Part shown: positions 9,169 to 19,797 of the stretch, piece by piece
How the letters are laid out: every line of letters starts with the position of its first letter
Position numbering within the stretch: the first letter of the stretch is position 1
Assembly (NCBI RefSeq): GCF_026723825.1
Contig: NZ_CP113519.1
Location: forward strand, 5,332,001-5,396,000
DNA: 64,000 nucleotides
Source: Pseudomonas sp. GOM7
Lineage (GTDB): Bacteria > Pseudomonadota > Gammaproteobacteria > Pseudomonadales > Pseudomonadaceae
Reading direction: 5' to 3'
Program-made: the position numbers and the translations under genes
The notes under the pieces: generated by a model
Told to the model about the DNA's origin: nothing
What the model saw: only the letters and a program-made list of their open reading frames with translations
The model's database searches: none

Positions 9169-11088
9169 ATGCAGATCGAGCTGATCGAGATTCGCGATCA
9201 CCTGAATCGCTTCGCCCCCTTCGACAACCTGCCGGAACAGACCCTCGACGAGATCGCCCGCCAGGTGCAAGTGGGCTACTTCAAGGCCGGCAGCGAAATT
9301 CTCGCTGCCGGCGCACCGATCCACGAACTGCACTACGTGCGCAGCGGCGCGGTGGAAATCCATCGCCGCGGCGGCGAGCTGCACAATCGCCTGACCGAAG
9401 GCGACATCTTCGGCCAGGCCGGCCTGCTGCGCGGCAACAAGGTGCGCCTGGGCGCCAGGGCGCTGGAAGACAGCCTGATCTACTTCATCCCCGGCCCGCT
9501 GTTCCAACAGCTCTGCGACCAGTTCGACAGCTTCGCCGACTTCGTCGAAGCCGAAGGCCAGTCACGCCTGAAGTCGGCCCTGGAGGACAGTCATGGCAAG
9601 GCCAGCGAGCTGATGAAGATCAAGGTGCGCAAGCTGATCAGCCGTTCGCCGGTCAGCGTGCCGCTGGACATGCCCGTGCAACAGGTGGCCAAGGTGATGA
9701 GCGAGCAGAGCGTGTCCTCGGTCATCATCGTCAACCCCGCCAGGCGCTGGCCCAACCCCGCGCAGGTACAGGTGGCCGATCAGCAGAACCAGGTGATGGC
9801 CGGCATCCTTACCGACCGCGATCTGCGCACCCGTGTGCTGGCCGAAGGGCTGCCCGGCGACACGCCAGTGAGCCAGGTGATGACGCCCGGCCCGGTGACC
9901 GTACAGGCCGACGAGTCGGTGTTCGAGGCCATGCTGTGCATGCTGCGCAACAACATCCACCACCTGCCCGTGCTGCAGCGGCGCCGTCCGGTAGGCATGA
10001 TTTCCCTTGCCGACGTCATTCGCTACGAGTCACGCAGCAGCCTCTATCTGGTCAACAGCATCTTCAACAAGACCTCGGTGGAAGGCCTCAAGAGCCTGCT
10101 GCCGGATCTGCACGCCACCTTCGTGCGCATGGTCGCCGACGACGCCAGCGCACACATGGTCGGCCGCGCCATGAGCAGCATCGGTCGCGCCTTCACCCGC
10201 CGCCTGCTGATTCTCGCCGAGGAAAAGCTCGGCCCGCCGCCAGTGCCTTACTGCTTCATGATCGCCGGCTCGATGGCCCGTGACGAACAACTGCTGCTGA
10301 CCGACCAGGACAATGCCCTGGTGCTCGACGACAGCTTCAACCCGGAACTGCACGACCCCTACTTCGCCGAAATGGCGCAGTTCGTCAGCAACGGCCTGTC
10401 CGCCTGCGGCTACGCCTACTGCAAGGGCGGAATCATGGCCAGCAACCCGAAATGGCGCCAGCCGCTGAAGGTGTGGCGGCAGTACTTCAGCGAATGGATC
10501 GAACGGCCCAACCCGGAAACTCTGCTCAACAGCAGCATCTTCTTCGACCTCGACGGCGTGTACGGCAAGACCGCGCTGGTGGAGAACCTCAAGGAAATGC
10601 TGGCAGAGAAAGCCAGTGCCACGCCGGCCTTCCTCGCCGCGCTGGCGCGCAACGCGCTCAACCGCACACCGCCGCTGGGCTTCTTCCGCACCTTCGTGAT
10701 GGAAACCGACGGCCGCCAGAAGAACATCATCAACCTCAAGGGCCGCGGCACCGCGCCCTTGACCGACCTGATCCGCGTGCACGCCCTGGCCTGCGGCTCC
10801 AAGGCGCAGAACTCGCTGGAGCGCCTCGATGCCATCGCCGCCACCAAGCTGCTGCCCCAGGAGGCCCTGGATCACCTGCGCTATGCCTTCGAGTTCCTCA
10901 GCCTGGTGCGCATCCGCCACCAGGCCCGCGAGGTGGAAGCCGGCAACCCGCCGGACAATTACGTCGAGCCGGAGAAATTCAGCTCCAGCGAGCGTCACCA
11001 CCTCAAGGAAGCCTTCCAGGTGGTGAGCAACGCGCAGAAGTTCCTGCGCTTCCGCTATCCGGCCCAGCCACTCGCCCGGCCACAATGA
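9169..11088 (+). CDS. cNMP-binding / CBS pair / DUF294 nucleotidyltransferase-like protein
   Basis: A 639-residue multidomain protein. A cyclic-nucleotide-binding domain (about 10-130) is followed by two CBS motifs (about 155-285). Then comes a DUF294 nucleotidyltransferase domain with the motif G-S-x-A-R-x-E-Q and the acidic T-D-Q-D pair near residues 366-380, and finally a DUF294 C-terminal helical domain (to about 620). By analogy with GlnE-like and GlnD-like enzymes it may nucleotidylate a protein partner in response to a nucleotide ligand; the target is unknown. The ATG at 9169 has a GAGG site six bases upstream; an ATG at 9127 is an alternative. It overlaps the exonuclease gene by four bases. 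Confidence 0.88.
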   Translation: MQIELIEIRDHLNRFAPFDNLPEQTLDEIARQVQVGYFKAGSEILAAGAPIHELHYVRSGAVEIHRRGGELHNRLTEGDIFGQAGLLRGNKVRLGARALEDSLIYFIPGPLFQQLCDQFDSFADFVEAEGQSRLKSALEDSHGKASELMKIKVRKLISRSPVSVPLDMPVQQVAKVMSEQSVSSVIIVNPARRWPNPAQVQVADQQNQVMAGILTDRDLRTRVLAEGLPGDTPVSQVMTPGPVTVQADESVFEAMLCMLRNNIHHLPVLQRRRPVGMISLADVIRYESRSSLYLVNSIFNKTSVEGLKSLLPDLHATFVRMVADDASAHMVGRAMSSIGRAFTRRLLILAEEKLGPPPVPYCFMIAGSMARDEQLLLTDQDNALVLDDSFNPELHDPYFAEMAQFVSNGLSACGYAYCKGGIMASNPKWRQPLKVWRQYFSEWIERPNPETLLNSSIFFDLDGVYGKTALVENLKEMLAEKASATPAFLAALARNALNRTPPLGFFRTFVMETDGRQKNIINLKGRGTAPLTDLIRVHALACGSKAQNSLERLDAIAATKLLPQEALDHLRYAFEFLSLVRIRHQAREVEAGNPPDNYVEPEKFSSSERHHLKEAFQVVSNAQKFLRFRYPAQPLARPQ

Positions 11089-11792
11089 CGGCGTACCAGA
11101 ACCAGGACTGGCCGCAACTGTTCGACGAGCTGGCTGCCAGCAGCCAGGACGAACGGCTGCGCGCCTACTACGGCGCCGGCTGCATCGCCGCCGACACGCC
11201 GCTGGCCGACGTGCCGCTGGTGGCGCTGGACGTGGAAACCACCGGCCTCGACCCTCGTGAACACGCCATCGTCAGCCTCGGCCTGGTGCCGATGAACCTG
11301 CAACGCATCCGCTGCAGCGATGCCCGTTACTGGGTGGTCAAACCCACCAGCGAGCTGAGCGCCGAATCGGTCACCTTCCACCACATCACCCATTCCGACA
11401 TCCGCCACGCCCCGCGCCTGGCCCATGTGCTGGATGAACTGCTCGAAGCCCTGGCCGGCAAAGTGGTGGTGGCGCACTACCGCAACATCGAGCGCAACTT
11501 CCTCGACCAGGCCCTGCGCCAGCACCTGGGTGAAGGATTGATCTTCCCCATCATCGACACCATGGAGCTGGAAGCCCGGGTGCATCCCAAACGCAGTGTC
11601 AGTTGGTGGGATCGCCTGCGTGGCCGCGAGCGCATCTCCATCCGCCTGGCCGATAGCCGCCTGCGCTACGGCCTGCCGCTGTACTCCGCGCACCACGCCC
11701 TGACCGACGCCCTGGCCTGCGGCGAGCTGCTGCAAGCGCAGGTGGCCACGCACTACCCGGCGCATACGCCGGTGGGGGCGGTCTGGAGCTGA
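11085..11792 (+). CDS. DnaQ-like 3'-5' exonuclease (DEDDh-type)
   Basis: A 235-residue exonuclease of the DnaQ/RNase T fold. Motif I (A-L-D-V-E-T-T-G-L, about residues 46-54), motif II around the His-Tyr-Arg-Asn segment, and motif III (H-H-A-L-T-D-A) are visible. The start overlaps the stop of the DUF294 gene (ATGA), so the two are translationally coupled. This pairing is common in pseudomonads, often close to acetate-metabolism genes, but no such genes are in view. The substrate is unknown; DNA proofreading or RNA trimming are both possible. Confidence 0.88.
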   Translation: MTAYQNQDWPQLFDELAASSQDERLRAYYGAGCIAADTPLADVPLVALDVETTGLDPREHAIVSLGLVPMNLQRIRCSDARYWVVKPTSELSAESVTFHHITHSDIRHAPRLAHVLDELLEALAGKVVVAHYRNIERNFLDQALRQHLGEGLIFPIIDTMELEARVHPKRSVSWWDRLRGRERISIRLADSRLRYGLPLYSAHHALTDALACGELLQAQVATHYPAHTPVGAVWS

Positions 11793-11805
11793 GCCCTACC
11801 CTGTT

Positions 11806-11860
11806 CGATCGTTCCTGCGCTCCGCGTGGGAATGCAGCCCAGGACGCTCCGCGTCCGAGC
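11806..11860. repeat. intergenic repeat of the 'gatcgttcc...gcgtggg' type
   Basis: A short element reading GATCGTTCCTGCGCTCCGCG then GTGGGAATGCAGCCC, followed by a second GGACGCTCCGCGTCC dyad. I recognise it as a common Pseudomonas dispersed repeat. It follows the exonuclease gene and may act as a transcript end. Confidence 0.6.
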
Positions 11861-12003
11861 ACCCCACACTCCAGAGCCCGCGCAGCGCGGCGTGAAAGCG
11901 TCTATGTAGAACTTTCCGCACTCGATTAGCACGTTCGTACTCTGTTACCTAGACTCACTCGGTATCGTTCTGCCATCAGTTCTATTTGGACAAGGAGCCT
12001 GGG

Positions 12004-14031
12004 ATGCGCCTTCACTCGATTCGCGTACAGATGATTCTGCCCATAGCCCTGCTGGCGCTGATCCTGGTCGGTTTGCTGCTGCTGATGCTACTGATGAGCA
12101 AGGTGCAGCAGGACGCCATGCGCCGGCAGGCGGAGAATTACTTCGAGGCCGTGGCCTTGATCCTCAACGCTGATCGTGACATCTACCAGGCCCTGATCGC
12201 GCAGGAGCACCTGATCGGGGGCAAGGGCAATGCCAGCGAGAACGCCAAGGATTTCGCCGAGAATGCCCAGCAGGTGTGGGATCGCTTCAAGCAGTTTCGC
12301 GAACTGCTCGCCGAAGAGCCCGAAGTCACTCAGCCTTTCGCCGATTTCGAGTCGCTCTACAAGCAATGGCTGGATGCGAGCAACAGCCTGAATGCCAGCG
12401 TCAAGGAGTCCGCTACCTCCACGACCTTGCAACAGGATGACGAGTTCCAGGCCATGCGCGCACTGCTGGATCAAGCCGGCGAGCAGCTTCGCCAGCATAC
12501 CCAGCAGCGCAAGAACGAAGCGGCGGACGACGCCGACCTGCAGCTTTACGTCGAGGCCCTGTCGGTGATCCTCAACGCGGATCGCGACCTCTATCAGGCA
12601 CTGTTGGCGCTGCAACGCATCACTACAGGCTACGGCAACCTCGAGGATAACCGCGCCGCTTTCGAGGGAAATACGCAGCAGGCCCTGCAACGCTTCCACG
12701 ATTACCGCAGCTATCTGATTCGCGAACCGCAACTGACTCAACCCTACGAGCGCTTCGATACGCTGTTCAATGCCTGGGTGCAGAGCAGTCAGAGCCTCAT
12801 CGATGCGTCCCAGAAGACGAGCCTGGCCTCGATTCCACAAACCAAGGTCAAGGTGGATGAATACTTCGATGCCGTGCGCGACATGCTGGACAAGGCGGGA
12901 GAAACTGTCGAAGCACATGCCCGCCAGCAGAAAGACGCCGTCAGGGAGTGGGTCGCCGACTACCAGAAGCTCGCGCTGATAGTCATCGGCATCGCCTTCG
13001 TCATCGCCTTGGCAGTGGGCTATTACATGCCCCTGAAACTGACCCGCGATGTACGCCACATCGCCCGCCGCATCCGTGAGATAGCCGATGGCGACGGTGA
13101 TCTCACCCAGCGCATCCAGTCCACCTCTCGCAATGAGCTAGGCGATCTGGCCAACGAGTTCGACAGTTTCCTCGAACACCTGCAACACATCATCAGCGTC
13201 ATCAAGAACCAGTCCGGCGCGTTGGGTGATATGACCGTACAACTCAATACCGTTTCCGAACAGGCCGGGCGCATCAGCGAGGGCTTGGTCAATGCCTCGG
13301 AGTCCATGGTCAGTGCCGCGACGCAGATGAACGTGTCCAACCAGCAGATGGCAGAACTGGCCAAGAGCGCCGTGCATGAAGCCAGCCACTCCAGTGAGCT
13401 GACCAACCAGGGCGCCAACGCCGTGACCCAGTCCAACCAGGCCATCGAGCGGCTGGTGAGTGATATCGAACTGGCGCTGAACCGCTCCGCCGACCTCGAA
13501 CAGAGTTCGGCCGCCATCACCTCGGTACTGGAGGTGATCCGCACCATCGCCGAACAGACCAACCTGCTGGCGCTCAATGCCGCCATCGAGGCCGCGCGCG
13601 CTGGTGAACAAGGCAGGGGGTTTGCCGTAGTGGCCGATGAGGTGCGTACCCTGGCGACCCGCACGCAGGACAGCACGCGCGAGATCGAAACCATGATCGA
13701 GCGCCTCAAGGCGAGCGTTGCCGAATCCACCACGGCCATCCGCAACAGCCGCCAGAATGCCGATAGCACGGTGCAGCAGATCGGCCAGATGATCAGTATC
13801 TTCGACGACCTGCGCACCTCCTTCGGCAAGGTGCAGGACATGGCCAGCCAGACTGCGCTGGCGACCGAGGAGCAAGCCACCGTCTCGCAACATATCAGCG
13901 AGAACCTGACCGCGCTGCGCGGAGAGAGCGATGGCGTGCGCGACATGTCCGAACGGGTCAGAAGCCAGTCTCAGCAGATCACGGATCTGTATCAGGAGCT
14001 GAACAACCAGGTGGACAGCTTCAAGGTGTGA
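12004..14031 (+). CDS. methyl-accepting chemotaxis protein with helical bimodular ligand domain
   Basis: A 675-residue chemoreceptor. TM1 is at about 10-32 and a large periplasmic helical domain at 33-320. TM2 spans about 322-342, a HAMP domain about 343-397, and the cytoplasmic signalling domain runs to the end with the conserved hairpin tip (E-Q-T-N-L-L-A-L-N-A-A-I-E-A-A-R, about 515-530). The periplasmic part has two similar modules: the motif ILNADRD-[IL]-YQAL occurs near residues 54 and 189. This fits the HBM class (McpS type), some of which bind organic acids. No CheR pentapeptide tail is seen. The ATG at 12004 is chosen over a TTG at 11986 because AAGGAG lies just before it. Confidence 0.93.
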   Translation: MRLHSIRVQMILPIALLALILVGLLLLMLLMSKVQQDAMRRQAENYFEAVALILNADRDIYQALIAQEHLIGGKGNASENAKDFAENAQQVWDRFKQFRELLAEEPEVTQPFADFESLYKQWLDASNSLNASVKESATSTTLQQDDEFQAMRALLDQAGEQLRQHTQQRKNEAADDADLQLYVEALSVILNADRDLYQALLALQRITTGYGNLEDNRAAFEGNTQQALQRFHDYRSYLIREPQLTQPYERFDTLFNAWVQSSQSLIDASQKTSLASIPQTKVKVDEYFDAVRDMLDKAGETVEAHARQQKDAVREWVADYQKLALIVIGIAFVIALAVGYYMPLKLTRDVRHIARRIREIADGDGDLTQRIQSTSRNELGDLANEFDSFLEHLQHIISVIKNQSGALGDMTVQLNTVSEQAGRISEGLVNASESMVSAATQMNVSNQQMAELAKSAVHEASHSSELTNQGANAVTQSNQAIERLVSDIELALNRSADLEQSSAAITSVLEVIRTIAEQTNLLALNAAIEAARAGEQGRGFAVVADEVRTLATRTQDSTREIETMIERLKASVAESTTAIRNSRQNADSTVQQIGQMISIFDDLRTSFGKVQDMASQTALATEEQATVSQHISENLTALRGESDGVRDMSERVRSQSQQITDLYQELNNQVDSFKV

Positions 14032-14068
14032 GCCGATGGCTGCAGGTGCCGTGCGGGCGGTTAGCAAG

Positions 14069-14138
14069 TAGCCTGGGTAGAGCAACGCGAAACCCGGTAA
14101 CACAAATAATGGGTTTCGCCTTGCTCTACCCATCCTAC
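14069..14138. repeat. intergenic inverted repeat (GGGTAGAGCAA type)
   Basis: The arms GGGTAGAGCAACGCGAAACCC and GGGTTTCGCCTTGCTCTACCC face each other with a loop of about 15 bases, giving a long near-perfect hairpin just downstream of the chemoreceptor gene. It may act as a bidirectional transcript end. Confidence 0.7.
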
Positions 14139-14186
14139 GGCCTCCGCGTGGATATCATCGACGTAGGACAACACAGACATACCCCC

Positions 14187-14348
14187 ATGAATCGCCGCAA
14201 AAAGATAAAGCAACTGCTCGAAGCCCACGCCAAGAAGGCCAGTGCCAAGCTTGCGCCCAAAAGCAACAAACCCAAGTACATCAGCAAGGCTGACAGGGCG
14301 AAGTTGGAGGCTGAAGCGGCTCAAGAGCCTCTCACGCCCGCGGAGTAA
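14187..14348 (+). CDS. DUF2986 small basic protein
   Basis: A 53-residue, lysine-rich protein beginning Met-Asn-Arg-Arg-Lys-Lys and ending in an acidic Glu/Pro tail. This matches the DUF2986 family of small gammaproteobacterial proteins with no known role; the basic N-terminus suggests nucleic-acid or ribosome contact, which is inference only. A longer frame from 14028 runs through the upstream inverted repeat and is rejected. No clear ribosome-binding site precedes the ATG (five C residues lie directly before it). Confidence 0.72.
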   Translation: MNRRKKIKQLLEAHAKKASAKLAPKSNKPKYISKADRAKLEAEAAQEPLTPAE

Positions 14349-14396
14349 AAGTCGACAGGTCGGTCGTTACCCACGCAAAGCGTGGGCAGCATCAAA

Positions 14397-14490
14397 AGCC
14401 CCCTCTCCCCCGGCCCCTCGGCGTGGGCATCCTGCGTTGCTCTACCTCCTGCATCCATGCAGTCGTCTCCCATGAATGGGAGAGAGGAGC
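14397..14490. repeat. CT-rich repeat plus 40-base dispersed repeat
   Basis: A CCCCCTCTCCCCC tract and a TCTCCCATGAATGGGAGAG hairpin flank a segment (14426-14465) that recurs, inverted and with one base changed, at 17714-17753. The hairpin family also occurs at 30499-30596 and 63503-63544. Confidence 0.75.
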
Positions 14491-14528
14491 AAAAGCATCG
14501 CGGCTAAAAACCCTCCCACATGAACGGG

Positions 14529-15431
14529 CTAACCCAGCACTCTGTCTGCCGTGTATACCGCCTCGTCGAGAAACACGTTGACCGCCGGATGATCGCGCTC
14601 GCCCTTGCGGTAGGCGAGGAACACGCCACGCTGGATATCGGGCAGCAGCGGCACGGCGATGACGCCGGGCAGCGGGCGCACCAGGCGCAGGCCGGAGACG
14701 ATGGAGATGGAGTTGCCCGAGGCGACCATGGCCGCAACCATCTCGAAGCCGGCGCAGTGGGCATTGATGCGCGGGGCAAAGCCGGAGCGGCGGCACAGGT
14801 TGGTGATGAACTCGCCGAACGAGCTGCCGGTGGAGTCCAGCGCCCAGGCTTCGTCGCGCAAATCGGCAACGGTCAGGCTGTCGCGCCTGGCCAGGGCATG
14901 CTCGATGGGCAGCAGGACGTGCAGCAAGTCCTGGGTTAGGGGAATCAGCGCGTAGTGCTCGCGGTTCTCGTCCGGAGTCACCGCCAGGTCGTCGATCACC
15001 GCCACGTCGATCTGCCAGGAACCCAGGGCGCTGAGGCTTTCCTGCGGCTCCAGATCCAGCACCACCACGTTCAGCCGTGGATAGGCAGTGCGCAGCGCTC
15101 GCACGGTTTCGGCGATCACCGCCACGGCGATCGAGGGGAAGGCCGCCACCCGTAGCTCTCCAGCAATTTCCCCGCGTAGCAGTGCCAGCTCCGAGCGCGC
15201 TTCGTCGAGCACCATGAGGATGCGCTCGGCATGCGCCACCAGGCGCTCACCCGCCGGGGTCAGCACCACACCGCGGCCGCGCCGCTCGATCAATGCCACG
15301 TCCACCTCGCGTTCGAGCTGAGCGACCTGCTGCGACACGGCCGAAGGCGTCAGGTGCAGCGACTCGGCAGCCGCCGCCATGGTGCGGCAGCGAGCCAGTT
15401 CGCGCAGGGTGCGCAGGCGGGTGATGTCCAT
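14529..15431 (-). CDS. LysR-family transcriptional regulator
   Basis: A 300-residue LysR regulator. The winged helix-turn-helix lies at residues 3-62, with the typical A-x-S-L-H-L-T-x-S-A-V-S-Q-Q segment, and is followed by a periplasmic-binding-like effector domain (about 90-290). It is transcribed away from sdaA with 144 bases between the start codons, the usual arrangement for a LysR regulator acting on its neighbour. Control of serine deaminase is therefore likely but not proven. The effector is unknown. Confidence 0.9.
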   Translation of the reverse strand: MDITRLRTLRELARCRTMAAAAESLHLTPSAVSQQVAQLEREVDVALIERRGRGVVLTPAGERLVAHAERILMVLDEARSELALLRGEIAGELRVAAFPSIAVAVIAETVRALRTAYPRLNVVVLDLEPQESLSALGSWQIDVAVIDDLAVTPDENREHYALIPLTQDLLHVLLPIEHALARRDSLTVADLRDEAWALDSTGSSFGEFITNLCRRSGFAPRINAHCAGFEMVAAMVASGNSISIVSGLRLVRPLPGVIAVPLLPDIQRGVFLAYRKGERDHPAVNVFLDEAVYTADRVLG

Positions 15432-15575
15432 GGCGCGATCTCAATAGTTAAGCGACGCTAACGAATACGTTAAAAATAAATCAGTATACATAATGATAGG
15501 GCCGTTCTTAGATAGGGGCATCCACACGCGCGTAACCGGGCGCGTGTCCAATCAATCGACAAGAAGAACTCCGCC
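15432..15575. promoter_or_regulatory. divergent LysR-sdaA control region
   Basis: This AT-rich gap holds two GTTAA half-sites (near 15449 and 15468) and a TATACATAATGAT stretch near 15486 that could serve as a -10 region for sdaA. LysR T-N11-A type sites are expected here; I cannot assign one uniquely. Confidence 0.5.
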
Positions 15576-16964
<1,389 letters not shown>

Positions 16965-17033
16965 TGGCCAGCCATGATTGCCGCTGTGTAATGTCTTTCT
17001 TGATGGCTTGAGCCCCAGCGGGGATCGTTCTTG

Positions 17034-17067
17034 AAAACCCGATGCCAGATCTTGGCATCGGGTTTTT
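17034..17067 (+). terminator. rho-independent terminator of sdaA
   Basis: The hairpin AAAACCCGATGCCA / TGGCATCGGGTTTTT has a five-base loop and ends in a T-run, 70 bases after the sdaA stop. Confidence 0.93.
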
Positions 17068-17106
17068 GCGTTTTCGTGGAGTCGCGGGGAAATCGGTCTT
17101 GATACC

Positions 17107-17981
17107 GGATTGGCAAGTTTGTGTGTTGGTTTGTGTTGGTATTCTGGACGCCGCTTTGGGTGTTTTCAGAGACTCCGGGGTTCGCCCCCTCGGGCGACTC
17201 ACTTTTCTTTGAACTCGGATTGCCGCCCAGCGCAAAGAAAAGTAAGCAAAAGAAACGCACCCCCGCCATCCGGAACTAGGCGTCCCCGTCATGCTGCGCT
17301 CGACTCCCCTCACTCCGGCATCGCTCCGGGGTCGGCGTACATGGGCCATCCCTGGCCCATTACGCGGGGCCGCCATCGGTATCTCGCGGCATCCATGCCA
17401 CTCGCCCCCTGCGCAATGCCTGCGTTCGGCCTCCTGAAGGGGGAGTTAGCGCGCCTGAACGTACATCGGTTCCGGGCATGCCCGGCGTGTTCTGGTCGCT
17501 TTGGAACCGCGATTTGGCTGTCGAATTAAACCAATAGTTTCATTCGGCTAGTTTCATTCTTGCGGTTGTTGTCTTGGTCAGCCCTAAGGCTGACCTCATG
17601 TGCAACCACTCCGTGCTACTTCTGGGTTACCGCAGGTTCAGGCGCGTGCAGAGCCCGCCCAGGAGGGCGAACGCAATCGTCGTGGAAGAGGTTGAGCGAC
17701 ATGGATGTCGCGACGACTGCATGGATGCAGGAGGTAGAGCGACGCAGGATGCCAAAGCCGAGAGCCGCGATGGGCCAGGGATGGCCCACCGCGGCGGGCC
17801 TCTGGAACGGTGATGGAGTGAGCGAACCCTCGCGCAGCGAGGGCCGGATGACCGGGCGGAGGGTTTTGGTTACTTTTGCCCTACAAAAGTGACTCGCCCG
17901 GGAGGGCGAAACCAGAAACATCAACAAAAACGCGGCAATTCGGAACGGATATCCGAAACATCAACACAAACTTGCCAATCC
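17107..17981. repeat. 875-bp gene-free element bounded by 17-bp terminal inverted repeats
   Basis: The ends are GGATTGGCAAGTTTGTG (17107-17123) and its exact reverse complement (17965-17981), with imperfect extension outward. Inside, several motifs recur in inverted order: GGGCCATCCCTGGCCCA near 17343 against TGGGCCAGGGATGGCCCA near 17770, and an A/T-rich CACTTTTCTTTG / CAAAAGTGACTCGCCC pair. No transposase or other convincing coding region lies within; the open frames here have shadow-like composition. It may be two dispersed Pseudomonas repeats in head-to-head order, or a MITE-like unit. It accounts for most of the 1.18-kb gap between sdaA and the BCCT gene. Confidence 0.65.
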
Positions 17982-18073
17982 AGCATCAATCAATATTCCA
18001 TCCAATCCCACGTCATGCACCAAGTCTCCAGCCTAAAGCAGTGACGCTTATCCATGCTCGGCGCCCATAAACG

Positions 18074-18105
18074 ACAACGCCCCTATCCTGCGATAGAGGC
18101 GTTGT
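18074..18105 (-). terminator. hairpin terminator of BCCT gene
   Basis: ACAACGCC(C)CTATC pairs with GATAG(A)GGCGTTGT around a four-base loop, 40 bases after the stop of the minus-strand transporter gene. The T-tract after it on the minus strand is weak. Confidence 0.6.
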
Positions 18106-18144
18106 ATCGAGCCAAGGCCGCCGGGTGGCGGCAAGGCGCTCCGC

Positions 18145-19797
18145 TTAGCGCGGTTCGCTCATCAGCCCTTTGATGATCGCCACGCACCCCACCAACAGCA
18201 CGATGGTGAACGGCAAACCAGTGGAAACCGCCATGGCCTGCAGGGCCACCAGGCCACCGCCAAGCAACAGGGCCACGGCCAGCGCGCCTTCGATGACCAC
18301 CCAGAACACCTTCTGCGAAACCGGCGAGTTGATCTTGCCGCCAGCGGTGATGGTGTCGATCACCAGCGAACCGGAGTCCGACGAGGTGATGAAGAACAAC
18401 ACCACCAGTACGATGGCGGCGAAGGAGCTGATGGCGCTGATCGGCAACTGATCGAGCATGACGAACATCTTCAGCTCCAGCGCAGCCTGGCTCAGCTCGG
18501 TCAGGCCACCCAGGGCCTGGTGCAGCGCGGTGCCACCGAAGGTGCTCATCCAGATCACCGATACCAAGGATGGCACCAACAGCACGGCGGTAAGGAATTC
18601 ACGCACGGTACGGCCACGGCTGACGCGGGCGATGAACATGCCCACGAACGGCGACCAGCTAATCCACCAGGCCCAGTAGAACGCCGTCCAGCCCTGGCTG
18701 AAGTTGGCGTCTTCACGGCCCACCGGGTTGGACAGCGCCGGCAGGTACTGCAGGTAGGCGCCCAGATTATCCAGCACACCCGTCAGCAGCAGTGCAGTGG
18801 GGCCGGCGAACAGTACGAACGCCAGCAGAGCGAAGGCCAGGCCCATGTTGATTTCGGAGAGGATCTTCACGCCCTTGTCCACACCGGTCAGTACCGAGCA
18901 CAGCGCGATCAGGGTGATCACGGTGATCAGCAGCACCTTGGTGGTGGTGTCGGCCGGCAGGCCGAACAGCGCATGCAGACCAGCGCTGGCTTGCTCGGCA
19001 CCCAGCCCCAGAGAGGTCACCAGGCCGAACAGGGTGGCGAATACCGCCAGGATGTCGATGATGTGGCCTGGCCAACCCCACACGCGCTCACCGAGCAGCG
19101 GGAAGAAGATCGAGCGGAACGACAGCGGCAGACCCTTGTTGAAGGCGAACAGGCCCAGCGCCAGCGCCACAATGGCGTAGATCGCCCAGGGGTGCAGGCC
19201 CCAATGGAAGATGGTGGTGGCCATGCTCAGGCGCGCCGCCTCGGCGGAGTTGCCGGCAGCCCCGCCCAGCGGTGCCCAGTCGGTGCGCACGCCATTGGCA
19301 TCCACGGCTGTGCCGCCCAAGGCGGTGCCGTAATGCGACATCGGCTCGGCAACACCGTAGAACATCAGGCCGATGCCCATGCCCGCCGCGAACAGCATGG
19401 CGAACCAGGAGAAGTAGGAGTAATCGGGGCGGGCCAGGGTGCCGCCAAGGCGCACCTTGCCCAACGGCGAAACGATCAGGCCCAGGCACAGCAGGACGAA
19501 GATGTTGGCCGAACCGATGAAGAACCAGGACAGATGCACGGTCAGCCAGTCACGCACGGCCTTGAACAGAGGCTCGATCTGATCGTGCATGGCCAGCGCC
19601 AGCGCGACGAAGATGAATGCGGTGATCGCCGATATCAGGAATACCACACCATGGATATCGAGGTTGACCAGATATCGGCCACGGATGTTGTCCTGGCCGA
19701 CTACATAGTCGGTGTCGATGAGGTTGACTGCCCCACTTGGGGCGGGAATACCGTCTGCGGATGAATCGTTCTTGCGAGATATGGGGCCTTGGCTCAA
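18145..19797 (-). CDS. BCCT family betaine/choline/carnitine transporter
   Basis: A 550-residue inner-membrane symporter of the BCCT family with 12 expected helices. Visible signature segments are W-A-W-W-I-S-W-S-P-F-V-G-M-F-I-A-R with the following S-R-G-R, the G-M-G-I-G-L-M-F-Y-G-V-A-E-P helix, and S-S-D-S-G-S-L-V-I-D near the C-terminus. Substrates in the family are glycine betaine, choline, carnitine or related trimethylammonium compounds, used as osmoprotectants or nutrients. The frame opens with a TTG at 19830, but a TTG at 19797 has GGAG seven bases upstream and gives an N-terminus like that of the paralog at 20863. The ligand cannot be told apart by eye. Confidence 0.9.
   Translation of the reverse strand: MSQGPISRKNDSSADGIPAPSGAVNLIDTDYVVGQDNIRGRYLVNLDIHGVVFLISAITAFIFVALALAMHDQIEPLFKAVRDWLTVHLSWFFIGSANIFVLLCLGLIVSPLGKVRLGGTLARPDYSYFSWFAMLFAAGMGIGLMFYGVAEPMSHYGTALGGTAVDANGVRTDWAPLGGAAGNSAEAARLSMATTIFHWGLHPWAIYAIVALALGLFAFNKGLPLSFRSIFFPLLGERVWGWPGHIIDILAVFATLFGLVTSLGLGAEQASAGLHALFGLPADTTTKVLLITVITLIALCSVLTGVDKGVKILSEINMGLAFALLAFVLFAGPTALLLTGVLDNLGAYLQYLPALSNPVGREDANFSQGWTAFYWAWWISWSPFVGMFIARVSRGRTVREFLTAVLLVPSLVSVIWMSTFGGTALHQALGGLTELSQAALELKMFVMLDQLPISAISSFAAIVLVVLFFITSSDSGSLVIDTITAGGKINSPVSQKVFWVVIEGALAVALLLGGGLVALQAMAVSTGLPFTIVLLVGCVAIIKGLMSEPR

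Noticed and set aside
17110..17529. Open frames inside the 875-bp element as possible transposase or host genes
   Set aside because: No transposase motif, no ribosome-binding site, and the frames run through the inverted-repeat arms.
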